Part shown: one piece after another, positions 7,133 to 15,263 of the stretch
How the letters are laid out: the number at the start of each line of letters is the position of its first letter
How positions within the stretch are numbered: the first letter of the stretch is position 1
NCBI GenBank assembly: GCA_017555845.1
Contig: JAFZFO010000055.1
Coordinates: 35,768 to 99,767 of the forward strand
Source: Bacteroidaceae bacterium
GTDB lineage: Bacteria; Bacteroidota; Bacteroidia; Bacteroidales; Bacteroidaceae
Direction of reading: 5' to 3'
Length of the DNA: 64,000 nt
The notes under the pieces: generated by a model
The model's database searches: none
Told to the model about the DNA's origin: nothing
The model's input: only the letters and a program-made list of their open reading frames with translations
Program-made: the position numbers and the translations under genes

Positions 7133-8140
7133 TTACTTCTGTGGGTGTGCAATAAGGTACTCTGCAATCTGCACTGCGTTGAGTGCTGCACCCTTCTTGA
7201 TCTGGTCACCTACGATCCACATCAGGATGCCGTTGGGGTTAGAGATATCCTTACGGATGCGGCCAACGTATACAGGATCCTGACCTGCAAGGAAAAGAGG
7301 CATTGGATAGATCTTGTCCTCGGGGCTGTCCATGAGGATAAGGCCTTCGCCGTCTGTGATTGCGCAACGTACCTCCTCAACGCTCAATGGGCGCTCAGTC
7401 TCAATCCACAATGACTGTGAGTGAGAACGCAAGGCAGGAACGCGAACGCACTGTGCACTAACCTCAATATCGCTGTGCATGATCTTGCGTGTCTCGTTGT
7501 ACATCTTCATCTCCTCCTTGGTGTAGCCGTTGTCGGCGAACACATCAATCTGTGGAATTACGTTGAATGCAAGCTGATATGCGAATTTCTCTACTGTTGG
7601 CTCCTCGCCTGCGAGTACCTGGCGGTACTGCTCATAGAGCTCGGCCATGGCTGCCGCACCGGCGCCGCTGGCTGCCTGATATGTAGATGAGTGAACGCGC
7701 TTGATGTGTGAGAGGTTCTCGATAGCCTTGAGTGCAACCACCATCTGGATTGTTGTACAGTTGGGGTTCGCAATGATATTGCGTGGGCGGTTGTAGGCAT
7801 CGGTCGGGTTTACCTCGGGAACAACAAGGGGTACATCGCTGTCCATGCGGAATGCGCTCGAGTTGTCAATCATCACGGTACCGTGCTTTGTGATTGTCTC
7901 GGCAAACTCCTTTGAGACACTGCCGCCGGCCGATACAAAGGCATAGTCAACGCCCTGGAAATCGTCGTTGTGCTTGAGCTCCTTAACTACATAGTCTACA
8001 CCACGATAGTTGTAAACCTGTCCTGCACTGCGAGCCGAACCAAAGAGCACGAGCTCGTCAAAAGGGAAATTTCTCTCGTCGAGCACGCGAAGGAACTCCT
8101 GTCCTACCGCTCCACTGACACCTACAATTGCTATTTTCAT
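7133..8140 (-). CDS. asd: Aspartate-semialdehyde dehydrogenase
   Basis: NADPH-dependent reduction of aspartyl phosphate to aspartate semialdehyde, on the path to lysine/diaminopimelate, threonine and methionine. 335 aa. Seen: Rossmann motif [10 protein letters not shown] (7-16), NPNCTT with catalytic Cys128, and a C-terminal dimerisation domain with [23 protein letters not shown], whose HSQS segment carries the acid/base His. It is monocistronic and ends at the shared hairpin; its promoter region is divergent with tcdA. Confidence 0.95.
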   Translation of the reverse strand: MKIAIVGVSGAVGQEFLRVLDERNFPFDELVLFGSARSAGQVYNYRGVDYVVKELKHNDDFQGVDYAFVSAGGSVSKEFAETITKHGTVMIDNSSAFRMDSDVPLVVPEVNPTDAYNRPRNIIANPNCTTIQMVVALKAIENLSHIKRVHSSTYQAASGAGAAAMAELYEQYRQVLAGEEPTVEKFAYQLAFNVIPQIDVFADNGYTKEEMKMYNETRKIMHSDIEVSAQCVRVPALRSHSQSLWIETERPLSVEEVRCAITDGEGLILMDSPEDKIYPMPLFLAGQDPVYVGRIRKDISNPNGILMWIVGDQIKKGAALNAVQIAEYLIAHPQK

Positions 8141-8164
8141 AATTTGTTAATTGTTTGTTGATTG

Positions 8165-8172
8165 CAAAAATA
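8165..8172 (-). promoter_or_regulatory. asd -7 box
   Basis: The minus strand reads TATTTTTG, 25 nt before the asd ATG. It is part of a compact divergent promoter region with tcdA. Confidence 0.6.
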
Positions 8173-8215
8173 CTTAAATTTTACATTATATACTCCCCAC
8201 TATGCTATTTTTTTG

Positions 8216-8223
8216 TATTTTCG
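8216..8223 (+). promoter_or_regulatory. tcdA-lolD -7 box
   Basis: TATTTTCG lies 29 nt before the tcdA ATG at 8253. Confidence 0.55.
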
Positions 8224-8252
8224 CTACTTGAAAAGCGAAAATTGGCAATTTT

Positions 8253-8960
8253 ATGGCTGAAAATTGGTTACAGCGTGGTGAACTTTTATTGGGAGAGGAG
8301 AAACAGGGTGTTCTTGCAGACGCCCACCTGCTTGTTGTAGGACTTGGCGGTGTAGGCTCTTGGGCGGCCGAGATGCTTTGCCGTGCAGGAGTGGGTGCCT
8401 TTACCCTTGTCGATGCCGATGTGGTGGATGTCACCAACATCAACCGCCAGATGCCGGCACTGGCTTCAACTGTGGGACAACCCAAGTGCGATGTAGTTGC
8501 CCAACGTCTGCGTGCAATAAACCCTGATGTGCAGTTGGTGGTAAAACAGCAGTTCGTTACTCCCGAGAATGTTGCGCAGTTGCTCGATGAACATCGGTTT
8601 GACTTTATTGTAGATGCCATTGATACCCTTGATCCCAAATGTGCGCTCATCCGTACATGCTGGGAGCGTGGCCTGAAAATCATTTCAAGCATGGGCGCAG
8701 GTGCAAAGTGTGACCTTGCTGCAATACGCAGTGGAGAGCTGTGGAAAACCGAACATTGTACACTCGCAAAGAATGTGCGCCGCATGTTGCGCGACGCCCG
8801 TGGAAAACACAAGTTGCCGGTAGTGTACAGTGCCGAGGAACCTCGCCGCGATGCCATACGCCCTAACCCCGCGGGCGGCAAGCCCATCATCGGTTCGCTT
8901 GGCTATTTTGCAGCAACATTCGGTTGCTACATTGCAGAATACGTAATAAAGGAGATATGA
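8253..8960 (+). CDS. tcdA: tRNA threonylcarbamoyladenosine dehydratase (ThiF/E1-like)
   Basis: ATP-dependent cyclisation of t6A37 to ct6A on ANN-decoding tRNAs. 235 aa. Seen: nucleotide-binding [13 protein letters not shown] (about 32-44), [29 protein letters not shown], and the C-terminal [23 protein letters not shown]. The family includes other E1-like enzymes, but NRQ and PNPAGGKP at these positions fit TcdA/YgdL. The stop overlaps the lolD start (ATGA), so the two are co-translated. Confidence 0.9.
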   Translation: MAENWLQRGELLLGEEKQGVLADAHLLVVGLGGVGSWAAEMLCRAGVGAFTLVDADVVDVTNINRQMPALASTVGQPKCDVVAQRLRAINPDVQLVVKQQFVTPENVAQLLDEHRFDFIVDAIDTLDPKCALIRTCWERGLKIISSMGAGAKCDLAAIRSGELWKTEHCTLAKNVRRMLRDARGKHKLPVVYSAEEPRRDAIRPNPAGGKPIIGSLGYFAATFGCYIAEYVIKEI

Positions 8961-9622
8961 TTGAGATAGAAAACCTGACCAAGAAGTTTGGCGATCTTCA
9001 GGTGTTGAAGGGCGTGAATCTTACCATTGAAAAGGGTGAGGTTATCAGTATAGTGGGTTCAAGTGGAGCCGGCAAGACAACCCTTCTGCAGCTCATCGGA
9101 ACGCTTGACACACCCACTGGCGGTGCCATCCGTTTCAATGGTGTGGATTTGGGCCGTTTGAGCAGCAAGGCTTTGGCGGATTTCCGCAACAGGCATATCG
9201 GCTTTGTGTTCCAGTTCCATCAGCTGTTGCCTGAATTCACGGCGCTTGAAAATATTGTAATCCCTGCGCTCATTGCGGGCCGCAAACGCTCCGAGGCCGA
9301 AGCCGAGGCCATGCAGTTGCTGCAGGTTATGGGACTTGCCGAGCGTGCACACCATAAACCCGCTGAGATGTCTGGCGGTGAGAACCAGCGTGTTGCTGTA
9401 GCGCGAGCGCTCATCAACCACCCCGATGTGGTGCTTGCCGATGAGCCTTCGGGCAGTCTTGACAGCAAGAATAAAGAAGAGCTGCACAAACTCTTTTTCG
9501 ATCTTCGCGACCGCTACGGACAGACTTTTGTGATTGTGACCCACGATGAGGCTCTCGCATCGTATACCGACCGTACCTTGCATATGGTAGATGGCGTAAT
9601 AGAGAATGTGATAGTTAAATAA
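8957..9622 (+). CDS. lolD: Lipoprotein-releasing ABC transporter ATP-binding protein (LolD-like)
   Basis: 221 aa. Seen: Walker [10 protein letters not shown] (34-42), Q-loop [10 protein letters not shown], signature [15 protein letters not shown] (about 138-152), Walker [14 protein letters not shown], and the H-loop IVTHDEAL. The [16 protein letters not shown] segment is typical of the LolD/MacB-like MacB family. Start: ATG 8957 overlaps the tcdA stop by 4 nt; the longer frame from 8924 would run inside tcdA. Its permease (LolC/E) is not in the window, so the exact substrate (lipoproteins or another MacB-type cargo) is inferred. Confidence 0.88.
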   Translation: MIEIENLTKKFGDLQVLKGVNLTIEKGEVISIVGSSGAGKTTLLQLIGTLDTPTGGAIRFNGVDLGRLSSKALADFRNRHIGFVFQFHQLLPEFTALENIVIPALIAGRKRSEAEAEAMQLLQVMGLAERAHHKPAEMSGGENQRVAVARALINHPDVVLADEPSGSLDSKNKEELHKLFFDLRDRYGQTFVIVTHDEALASYTDRTLHMVDGVIENVIVK

Positions 9623-9703
9623 TGTTAAATTGTAGAGCCGTCTATTTTACATTCCCGGTGTTATGGTATCAAAAGTTCAGAAATTTAATTAAAGGACAAT
9701 AAG

Positions 9704-10195
9704 ATGAAAAAGATTTTACTTTGTGTTGTGGCAGTAATGTTCGCAACAGTGACATTTGCCCAGCAACAGCACCGTCAGCAGCCTCCACGTCAGTTCAATC
9801 CCGAGGAGATGGCTCAGCGTCAGACAATGGCATTGCACCAGGCTTTGCAGCTTGATAGTATTCAGCTTCAGGCCGTATTTCTCATCAACTATGCCGATGC
9901 GCTTACAATGCAGGACAGCATGAATGTACGTCGTGAGCGTATGGAGAAGATGCGTGCCGAGGGTAAGAGACCCGAGCGCGTGCAGCCTTCAGAGGAGCAG
10001 ATGAAGGCAATGATGGAGTTGCAGAAACAGCGTGAGCAGGTGCGTAACGAGCAGATGAAGCAGATTCTCAATGCCGAGCAGTACGAGAAATACCTGAACT
10101 ACCAGCAGGAGCAGCGCAACAGAATGCGTCAGGGCTTCGGCGGCCGTCCCGGTGGTCCTCAGGGTCGCCCAGGTGGTGCTCCACGAGGCAAATAA
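9704..10195 (+). CDS. Small secreted Gln/Arg/Met-rich protein (DUF4890-like)
   Basis: 163 aa with a signal peptide (1-19, ending TFAQQ), then an almost wholly helical, highly charged region rich in Gln, Arg, Met and Glu (about 25-140) with RMEKMRAEGKRPERVQPSEEQMKAMM, and a Gly/Pro/Arg tail (GRPGGPQGRPGG). The layout resembles DUF4890 and Spy/CpxP-like periplasmic helical proteins with two similar helix-turn units. The function is unknown; a periplasmic chaperone or stress role is a guess. It stands alone between lolD and the AT-rich island. Confidence 0.75.
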   Translation: MKKILLCVVAVMFATVTFAQQQHRQQPPRQFNPEEMAQRQTMALHQALQLDSIQLQAVFLINYADALTMQDSMNVRRERMEKMRAEGKRPERVQPSEEQMKAMMELQKQREQVRNEQMKQILNAEQYEKYLNYQQEQRNRMRQGFGGRPGGPQGRPGGAPRGK

Positions 10196-10230
10196 GGGGA
10201 CATGTTAAAGCGGAAATCGGAAAACTGCTG

Positions 10231-10280
10231 TTGAACGCGCGCAATGTATGTAGATTGCGCAAAAGCGATAGTAGGTTCAA
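10231..10280. repeat. Nested inverted repeat
   Basis: Outer arms TTGAAC (10231-10236) and GTTCAA (10275-10280) enclose inner arms GCGCAAT (10239-10245) and ATTGCGC (10254-10260). It lies downstream of the DUF4890-like gene and could be a terminator or RNA structure. Confidence 0.5.
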
Positions 10281-10284
10281 TCAC

Positions 10285-10358
10285 GTGAAGTGTGGTTAAA
10301 TGTGAAAGGTTAAGGGTTTACTGTTGTTTTCAGTTTTGACCTTTGACCTTTCACTTTT
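10285..10358. repeat. GGTTAAAGG-type repeat, site 2, forming a long hairpin
   Basis: GTGAAAGGT (10302-10310) pairs with ACCTTTCAC (10346-10354), and the pairing extends inward (TAAGGG with CCTTTG) to about 15 bp, followed by TTTTATATA. It is related to sites 1, 3 and 4. It marks the left edge of the AT-rich island and may terminate transcription from 9704. Confidence 0.6.
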
Positions 10359-10412
10359 ATATAACGCATATTTTATTATCTCCACGGGCGAAATAAGAAG
10401 TTTGTATTATTT

Positions 10413-11033
10413 ATGATAGAAACAAAAGTAAAAGAATTAATAGAAAAAAAAGATATAGATAGTGTAATGATTCAGTATTGTAAAGATGAAGAATTATTAC
10501 CATATGTTCTATATGATTTAAATTATTCGGACAAATACGGAAAAAGATATGTTCAAGCATACTGCAACCAATATCGTGATCAACTATTTACATTTAAAAT
10601 AGATAGAATAAAAGACATTAAGCCGATATGGGTAAAAGCAAAATCTAACGATGTCGTTTCTATAAGTGGAATATATGTATTTGCTTGTGCTGGAGATAAT
10701 CATATATTGTTTGAAATCCATAGACTAGAAAAAGGTGAAAAACTTTGGAAATATTTTGAAGGAGAATTTGAACATTGTAATGATTGGGTGGAAGTATCTC
10801 CTGTTGCGTATTATTATTTGCCAGAGTATGAGCCTAATAGTTCTGAATGGGAATCTTGCTCTTTAACAGAAATGGATCCTGAGCACCTTAAAGTTATTGC
10901 ATATTCTAATGATGGCAATATTGGATATATGTTACTAGAAAGTGATTGTGTTATAGGATGTTATGATAAAAATTTAACAGAAGGTATATCAGAAAATGAC
11001 TTTTTATCGGAAAATACATTTCCTATGTATTGA
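10413..11033 (+). CDS. Unknown protein with WYL-like segment
   Basis: 206 aa in DNA far richer in A+T than the preceding genes. Seen: residues about 30-75 read PYVLYDLNYSDKYGKRYVQAY then CNQYRDQLFTFKIDRIKDI; the pattern of a strand, R-Y-V-x-A-Y-C, then R-x-x-x-x-F-x-x-D-R-I matches the core of WYL domains (ligand-sensing SH3-like barrels of bacterial regulators). No helix-turn-helix is present. The rest (FEGEFEHCNDWVEVSP, YYYLPEYEPN) is not recognised. No signal peptide. It is the only plus-strand gene of the island. The WYL assignment is tentative. Confidence 0.6.
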   Translation: MIETKVKELIEKKDIDSVMIQYCKDEELLPYVLYDLNYSDKYGKRYVQAYCNQYRDQLFTFKIDRIKDIKPIWVKAKSNDVVSISGIYVFACAGDNHILFEIHRLEKGEKLWKYFEGEFEHCNDWVEVSPVAYYYLPEYEPNSSEWESCSLTEMDPEHLKVIAYSNDGNIGYMLLESDCVIGCYDKNLTEGISENDFLSENTFPMY

Positions 11034-11187
11034 GAAGAAGTGGACGCAACCTATTCACAACTGGGGCTTGATTATGAACCAATTTATACTTATATTTGAA
11101 AACAGAATTCAGATATAGTAAATACATCAGAATCTTGTTTTCTCATTTAGACAATATTTTGGACACTACCGATAATAAAATGCTTGT

Positions 11188-11226
11188 ATGCGGGCTGTGC
11201 TATACTGCACAAGCCCGCATAAACTT
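11188..11226. terminator. Hairpin terminator at the end of the lipoprotein gene
   Basis: GCGGGCTGTGC (11190-11200) pairs with GCACAAGCCCGC (11207-11218) with one bulged A; AAACTTTTATAAAA follows. It can stop transcription from either side. Confidence 0.7.
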
Positions 11227-11257
11227 TTATAAAAGACCTCAAAGGCAATTTTGCGGA

Positions 11258-12316
11258 TTAGTCATACTTATTTATGATATCATGGTTGTAATAATCCATA
11301 AACCTGTTCAATGTCCGTGTCTTGAAATATAACAAATGACTTTCATCACTTGCGATATTAAACTTTGTCATTAGACGACGATGTACATTGATAAAATCTT
11401 TGAAAGTTTTTTTATCATCGTCCAATGCCTTGACCTTCTCGTCATATGTAAAATCATATTCAAGGTTATTGTCCGGCTTTATGTTTTCACGTATATTGTT
11501 GAAGCCATTCTCAACATCATTCCATCCACATACATCATCGCTCCAAATTGATGTATCTTTGCAATAAAGGAATACAAGAGATTTCAAGCGCTGGTTCATT
11601 ATGTCAAAATCATAGTTGTTCCAAAAAGTAGCCTTTAATTTGTATTGGAATTTTCCCAAAACAATTTTCTCAAAAGTATTTGAAGTTGATTCACAATATG
11701 AATACCAACTCTTACATTCCTGCTCGAACAAAGCCAACAAACTGGGTTCTGTTATCGATTCAACAAGTTTGTTTTCGTACATATTAAGCAGGAATTCATT
11801 CATAAGACGTGCCAAGGCAGATTTGCGCCGTATCTGGTAACCATCCGTTTCTACATCAAAACACAAGAGAGAATCAACTTGCTGCTTTAGGTTAAGAAAC
11901 TCTGTGTATTTATCTTCCTTGGTAGTCTGCAACGGGTAAAACTTATTGAGCCTCCATTGGATCAAATGATGATTATTGCGTAGAGAATCAGGAGCATCGT
12001 AAAATAACGACAATAAGTCGTTTATGGCTTTGTCATGTTCCCTTGAGAGTTGATCAAAGAAGTATATGTAATCATCCCGTCTATTACTGAACCAATGTTC
12101 CCATAGAGGCTCGTTTTGCCTACATAGTTCCTCGTTTATATATTTTCGAGCAGTTTCGACATGAATGCTTGACGGATATTTTGAAATAAAATTCTCATAA
12201 CCGGCAATATCATTCTTTTTTATACTATTGAATTTCTGAGTGTGGTTTGCATCACATGATGCAAGCAACAATATAAGAACTATTCCAGTTAAAAAGTTTG
12301 TTTTTATGAAATTCAT
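11258..12316 (-). CDS. Unknown lipoprotein with TPR-like N-terminus
   Basis: 352 aa from the ATG at 12316; the frame extends 31 codons further upstream, but this Met begins a perfect lipoprotein signal (MNFIKTNFLTGIVLILLLAS, then Cys). Seen: right after the Cys, a helical hairpin FNSIKKNDIAGYENFISKYP followed by SIHVETARKYI, the style of tetratricopeptide units in BamD/YbgF proteins. The remainder is helical and charged with no recognised motif. It is last in the leftward cluster of the AT-rich island, 108 nt after the previous gene, so it may have its own promoter. Confidence 0.72.
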   Translation of the reverse strand: MNFIKTNFLTGIVLILLLASCDANHTQKFNSIKKNDIAGYENFISKYPSSIHVETARKYINEELCRQNEPLWEHWFSNRRDDYIYFFDQLSREHDKAINDLLSLFYDAPDSLRNNHHLIQWRLNKFYPLQTTKEDKYTEFLNLKQQVDSLLCFDVETDGYQIRRKSALARLMNEFLLNMYENKLVESITEPSLLALFEQECKSWYSYCESTSNTFEKIVLGKFQYKLKATFWNNYDFDIMNQRLKSLVFLYCKDTSIWSDDVCGWNDVENGFNNIRENIKPDNNLEYDFTYDEKVKALDDDKKTFKDFINVHRRLMTKFNIASDESHLLYFKTRTLNRFMDYYNHDIINKYD

Positions 12317-12424
12317 TTTCTTGAGTTCGATAAAGAGCCTTATGATTGTAAAATATACATACTCAACTAAATAATCTATGTTGTCTGTTATATTCTCATA
12401 TTTACACAAATATTCAATATAATC

Positions 12425-12673
12425 TTAGTAATCATCACACATCTCTGAAGATTCAAATACATGCGGTAAGAAGTTCTGAGGAATAATAAAATCAGGGAAC
12501 AACTCTCTAATCTGGGACAAAGTTTCTTCACTAACGACAAACTCAGAGATGTTATTCATACACCAATAAACATATGATTGATCCTTATGAATAACACTCC
12601 ACAACGACTCGCCTCTGTGTTTACCAAAACAGAAAACACTCGTAATGTTTTCAAAATAAAATTTATCTTTCAT
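12425..12673 (-). CDS. Small protein like the exodeoxyribonuclease X C-terminal domain
   Basis: 82 aa. Seen: FCFGKHRGESLWSVIHKD then QSYVYWCMNN; the F-G-K-H/Y-K/R-G-x-x-x-x-x-V-x-x-x-D-x-x-Y-x-x-W pattern is that of the ExoX-like C-terminal/DUF3820 family, a small domain often attached to nucleases. No nuclease domain is attached here. It overlaps the upstream gene by 11 nt, which implies translational coupling. The function is unknown. Confidence 0.6.
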   Translation of the reverse strand: MKDKFYFENITSVFCFGKHRGESLWSVIHKDQSYVYWCMNNISEFVVSEETLSQIRELFPDFIIPQNFLPHVFESSEMCDDY

Positions 12674-13286
12674 TATCGTTCTCAGAGAAGACCCTTACTA
12701 CTTCTTTCGAATGGAATACTACATAACTTATAGTTCCTGTAACTTTATTTATATATGCACATAGGCAAAGAAAGTCATCAGAGATTGCTGTCATATTTTC
12801 AATACCACAAGAGAACTCACAATCATCCTCTTTACCGGTATAGCAAATATCTTCCTCATAATTAAACAATCCATCCAACTTATTAGAATCTTGCAGAATA
12901 TTTTTCAGCTGTTCACCATCATATGGATACTTACACTTTTTCTTTTGAAGCAAAGAACTTGGTATCTCATCAAAAACCGAATAGACAAAAATATTTCTTT
13001 CAAGTTTATATTTTTTATCCTTTGCACTCGAAATTCTTTTAAAGAAAGGATACACCGGTGTATCCCTAGAGAATTGAACAAGATTTGGAGCTACATATAA
13101 AGAGCTGTTCAAGTTAACACTCAACCCATAATCAGATTGACGCAAATAGTTGTGTGTGTATGGTATAAATCCAACAAGTTCCATTTCTTCCGAGAAATAC
13201 GTTGAACGCACTTTACCATTTGCCACTTGTCCCCCCTTCTCCCTTAACAAATTAAAAAGAGTGCATTTATCTAATTCTGATATCAT
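12663..13286 (-). CDS. Unknown cytosolic protein
   Basis: 207 aa, no signal peptide, no membrane segment, no recognised domain. Seen: a probably alpha/beta protein with several Cys (CKYPYDGEQ, DDCEFSCGIEN, CLCAYINK). It lies between the paralogue pair and the ExoX-C-like gene with 21 nt upstream and an 11-nt overlap downstream, so it is almost certainly in the same operon. AT-rich like its neighbours. Confidence 0.6.
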   Translation of the reverse strand: MISELDKCTLFNLLREKGGQVANGKVRSTYFSEEMELVGFIPYTHNYLRQSDYGLSVNLNSSLYVAPNLVQFSRDTPVYPFFKRISSAKDKKYKLERNIFVYSVFDEIPSSLLQKKKCKYPYDGEQLKNILQDSNKLDGLFNYEEDICYTGKEDDCEFSCGIENMTAISDDFLCLCAYINKVTGTISYVVFHSKEVVRVFSENDNER

Positions 13287-13307
13287 ATTACACTTTATTA
13301 AAAATTT

Positions 13308-13976
13308 CTACTCTTCAAAAAGGAACGGTTCACTTGAATTAAATTTCTTGTCTAAGTGTTCATACACCTTTATTGCATAACTGAAAAAATCATCATTACC
13401 AACAATCCGTTTCAAAGCATCAACTTCCGATTCTAATTCTTTTTTCCAAACATTCAAATTTGCATCCCATAACCCAAATTCATTGTATGTTTTATGCATA
13501 ATATATTCTATACCTTTTACCACAGCGTACTTCTTTGAGTCTACGTCTTCAAAACAGAACAGATCTAAAGGATTATAAGGGCTTTTGAAAGACAACAAGC
13601 AATCCTCAACAACCTTTGCCATACAATCCCTTCCATCATGTAACAAGACAATTATTGTAGGCAGATTTTGAGCGTTAACATTAGTTTTTAATTGTTTCAT
13701 AAAACAATAAAAGCTCACAGCACAAGCAATCATGCCTGTATTATAATTATAATAATGCGGATACCTTTTAGCAAAACCACTAGTTACTAATGATGTTAAA
13801 ACGATGGACAACTTCAAAGGATTTCTCAACGTAACAATATCTCGTGGAGATTCTATTAACGCATGCAACAACATCATAAAGGATGCTACCGTTTTTGTAT
13901 CTGTATAGTCAGAACTTTCCCTGAGTGCAACTATTACAGAATCAACAGCATTTTTAATTCCTAGACCATTTCCCAT
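13308..13976 (-). CDS. Unknown helical protein B (probable paralogue of the next gene upstream)
   Basis: 222 aa, no signal peptide. Seen: FAKRYPHYYNYNTGMIACAVSFYCFMKQ then IIVLLHDGRDCMAKVVEDCLL. The spacing and residues match FAKYYSNNIDYYTSIIENAL with FCFCRVMKE and RMLLLIEDNEWVMKGIV in the protein encoded at 14004. This suggests a duplicated gene pair. The family is unrecognised. The gap to the upstream gene is 27 nt and to the downstream gene 21 nt, giving an operon of at least four genes. Confidence 0.62.
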   Translation of the reverse strand: MGNGLGIKNAVDSVIVALRESSDYTDTKTVASFMMLLHALIESPRDIVTLRNPLKLSIVLTSLVTSGFAKRYPHYYNYNTGMIACAVSFYCFMKQLKTNVNAQNLPTIIVLLHDGRDCMAKVVEDCLLSFKSPYNPLDLFCFEDVDSKKYAVVKGIEYIMHKTYNEFGLWDANLNVWKKELESEVDALKRIVGNDDFFSYAIKVYEHLDKKFNSSEPFLFEE

Positions 13977-14003
13977 TGTATAATCTTTTAGAAGTTAGTC
14001 ATA

Positions 14004-14729
14004 TCACAAAATACGGTATAATTGAGCAATGCGACGCTCAAATGGCGTGTTAACACTTTCGCGAACAAACTCTGAAAACATTTCGTACACTTGCTCCATT
14101 GAGACCTGGACTAGTGGCCATTCAACACCATATTTCCCACTTTTTACTATTTTCATATATCGCGATGTGTCCGATGAAGAAATAAAGGAATGTTTAGCTT
14201 TTGAAGAACTCCTCTCAATACAATAAAAAGCAAGAAGCTTCAGCACATCCATTTCAAAAGCCCATGCATCCATACTCTGAGCAAGCATTCTATGAAATAC
14301 AAGAGGCTGCCCGTATAATTCTTGACATCTTTGTTCACAGAATTTGTGTACAATTCCTTTCATCACCCATTCATTATCTTCTATCAGAAGCAACATACGT
14401 ATTGAGGCGCATTGGGACTCACTCTCTGACAAGTTTTCCTTCATAACTCTACAGAAGCAAAACAAAGCATTCTCTATAATACTGGTATAATAATCAATAT
14501 TATTTGAATAATATTTAGCAAAGTAAGCGAATACGCATCCCAACAAATATGGATGCTCACTTTCGACCAAACAAGTTGGCGGGAAAGTTGCACAAGCATT
14601 GTAAACAAGATGAGCCTTCTTCAGAAAGTCATCGCTTTGAATACCTCCTCTCTCAAAATCTTGAATAGCAGAAACCAAAATTTTAGGATCAACCATAACA
14701 CTATCGTTTTTTACCGCATCAGCCCCCAT
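14004..14729 (-). CDS. Unknown helical protein A (first gene of the island operon)
   Basis: 241 aa, no signal peptide, largely helical and Cys-rich. Seen: HPYLLGCVFAYFAKYYSNN then DYYTSIIENALFCFCRVMKE and IRMLLLIEDNEWVMKGIVHKF, resembling the protein at 13308. The start ATG at 14729 is only 13 nt from the 3' end of the putative ncRNA terminator, so either the operon has no promoter of its own and depends on read-through from the ncRNA promoter, or a promoter is embedded in the ncRNA. The function is unknown. Confidence 0.62.
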   Translation of the reverse strand: MGADAVKNDSVMVDPKILVSAIQDFERGGIQSDDFLKKAHLVYNACATFPPTCLVESEHPYLLGCVFAYFAKYYSNNIDYYTSIIENALFCFCRVMKENLSESESQCASIRMLLLIEDNEWVMKGIVHKFCEQRCQELYGQPLVFHRMLAQSMDAWAFEMDVLKLLAFYCIERSSSKAKHSFISSSDTSRYMKIVKSGKYGVEWPLVQVSMEQVYEMFSEFVRESVNTPFERRIAQLYRIL

Positions 14730-14741
14730 AATACAGATATC

Positions 14742-14980
14742 AACAAAAAGAAAGCGTGGGAACTATTGTAGTTACCACGCTGAGGCTCTGGACTGCCCAC
14801 TACCAAGTAACAAACAACAGCCCACGCCAAAAGATATATATCCACCACTGGTGTACATATAACAATGACGTGAGCACCTTGCTCGTTATCCTTGGAAGTT
14901 GAAATTGTCCAGATTTCAGCGCAGGATAAAAACAAAACGCTCTTTATAATATGTCACTCCTGCCACCTACACGGGCCTGA
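14742..14980 (-). ncRNA. Candidate structured ncRNA (~240 nt), family not assigned
   Basis: Seen on the minus strand: a consensus promoter (14987-15019), about 240 nt without a credible ORF, and a terminator of AGCGTGG/CCACGCT (14753-14759 with 14775-14781) extended by AACTA/TAGTT, followed by TTTCTTTTTG. Internal hairpins include GAGC-GCTC around 14876 and CACCA/TGGTG around 14845; the 5' end (GCTCAGGC) can pair with the 3' end (GCCTCAGC). GC is higher than in the adjacent island. It lacks the signature sequences of tmRNA, SRP RNA and RNase P RNA. A 6S-like RNA is one possibility because of the long imperfect hairpin layout, but this is only a suggestion. Confidence 0.62.
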
Positions 14981-14986
14981 GCATTA

Positions 14987-15019
14987 CAAATGTAGTGCAA
15001 GTAAATGAAATAAAGCAAA
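14987..15019 (-). promoter_or_regulatory. Promoter of the candidate ncRNA
   Basis: On the minus strand, TTTG (15016-15019) and TACATTTG (14987-14994) are separated by 21 nt. This is among the best Bacteroidetes promoter matches in the window; the predicted start is near 14980. Confidence 0.78.
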
Positions 15020-15238
15020 TTTATTTGCTATTATTTTGCAATGGGTGCAACCAACATTAAATCAGACATAATAAAAAAGCGTTTATAAGAGCAAGTTGTT
15101 GTTTGTTATTTCAATGACACCGCTAATATACAAGAAGGGAACTGCATACGAATTGCTATTTTGCAACAACATAAGCAGGCAAAAGGATACCGACTTACCA
15201 AAATCCCCCTCCTTTTTGCCAATAACCGCCTATTTTTG

Positions 15239-15246
15239 TATCTTCG
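15239..15246 (+). promoter_or_regulatory. -7 box of the ABC-F gene
   Basis: TATCTTCG lies 17 nt before the ATG at 15264, so the leader is very short. This excludes the much longer frame that starts at 15096. Confidence 0.65.
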
Positions 15247-15263
15247 CAAGCAAAATTCAGATT

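Noticed and set aside
8924-8956. Upstream start of lolD at 8924
   Set aside because: Lies inside tcdA and adds residues absent from the family; the ATGA overlap start at 8957 is normal.
14711-14935. 74-codon minus-strand frame inside the ncRNA interval
   Set aside because: Crosses the terminator stem, starts without a supporting signal and its residues resemble no protein; the RNA explanation fits better.
15020-15095. tRNA gene as insertion target beside the AT-rich island
   Set aside because: No cloverleaf or T-arm sequence found on either strand; the neighbour is the candidate ncRNA instead.
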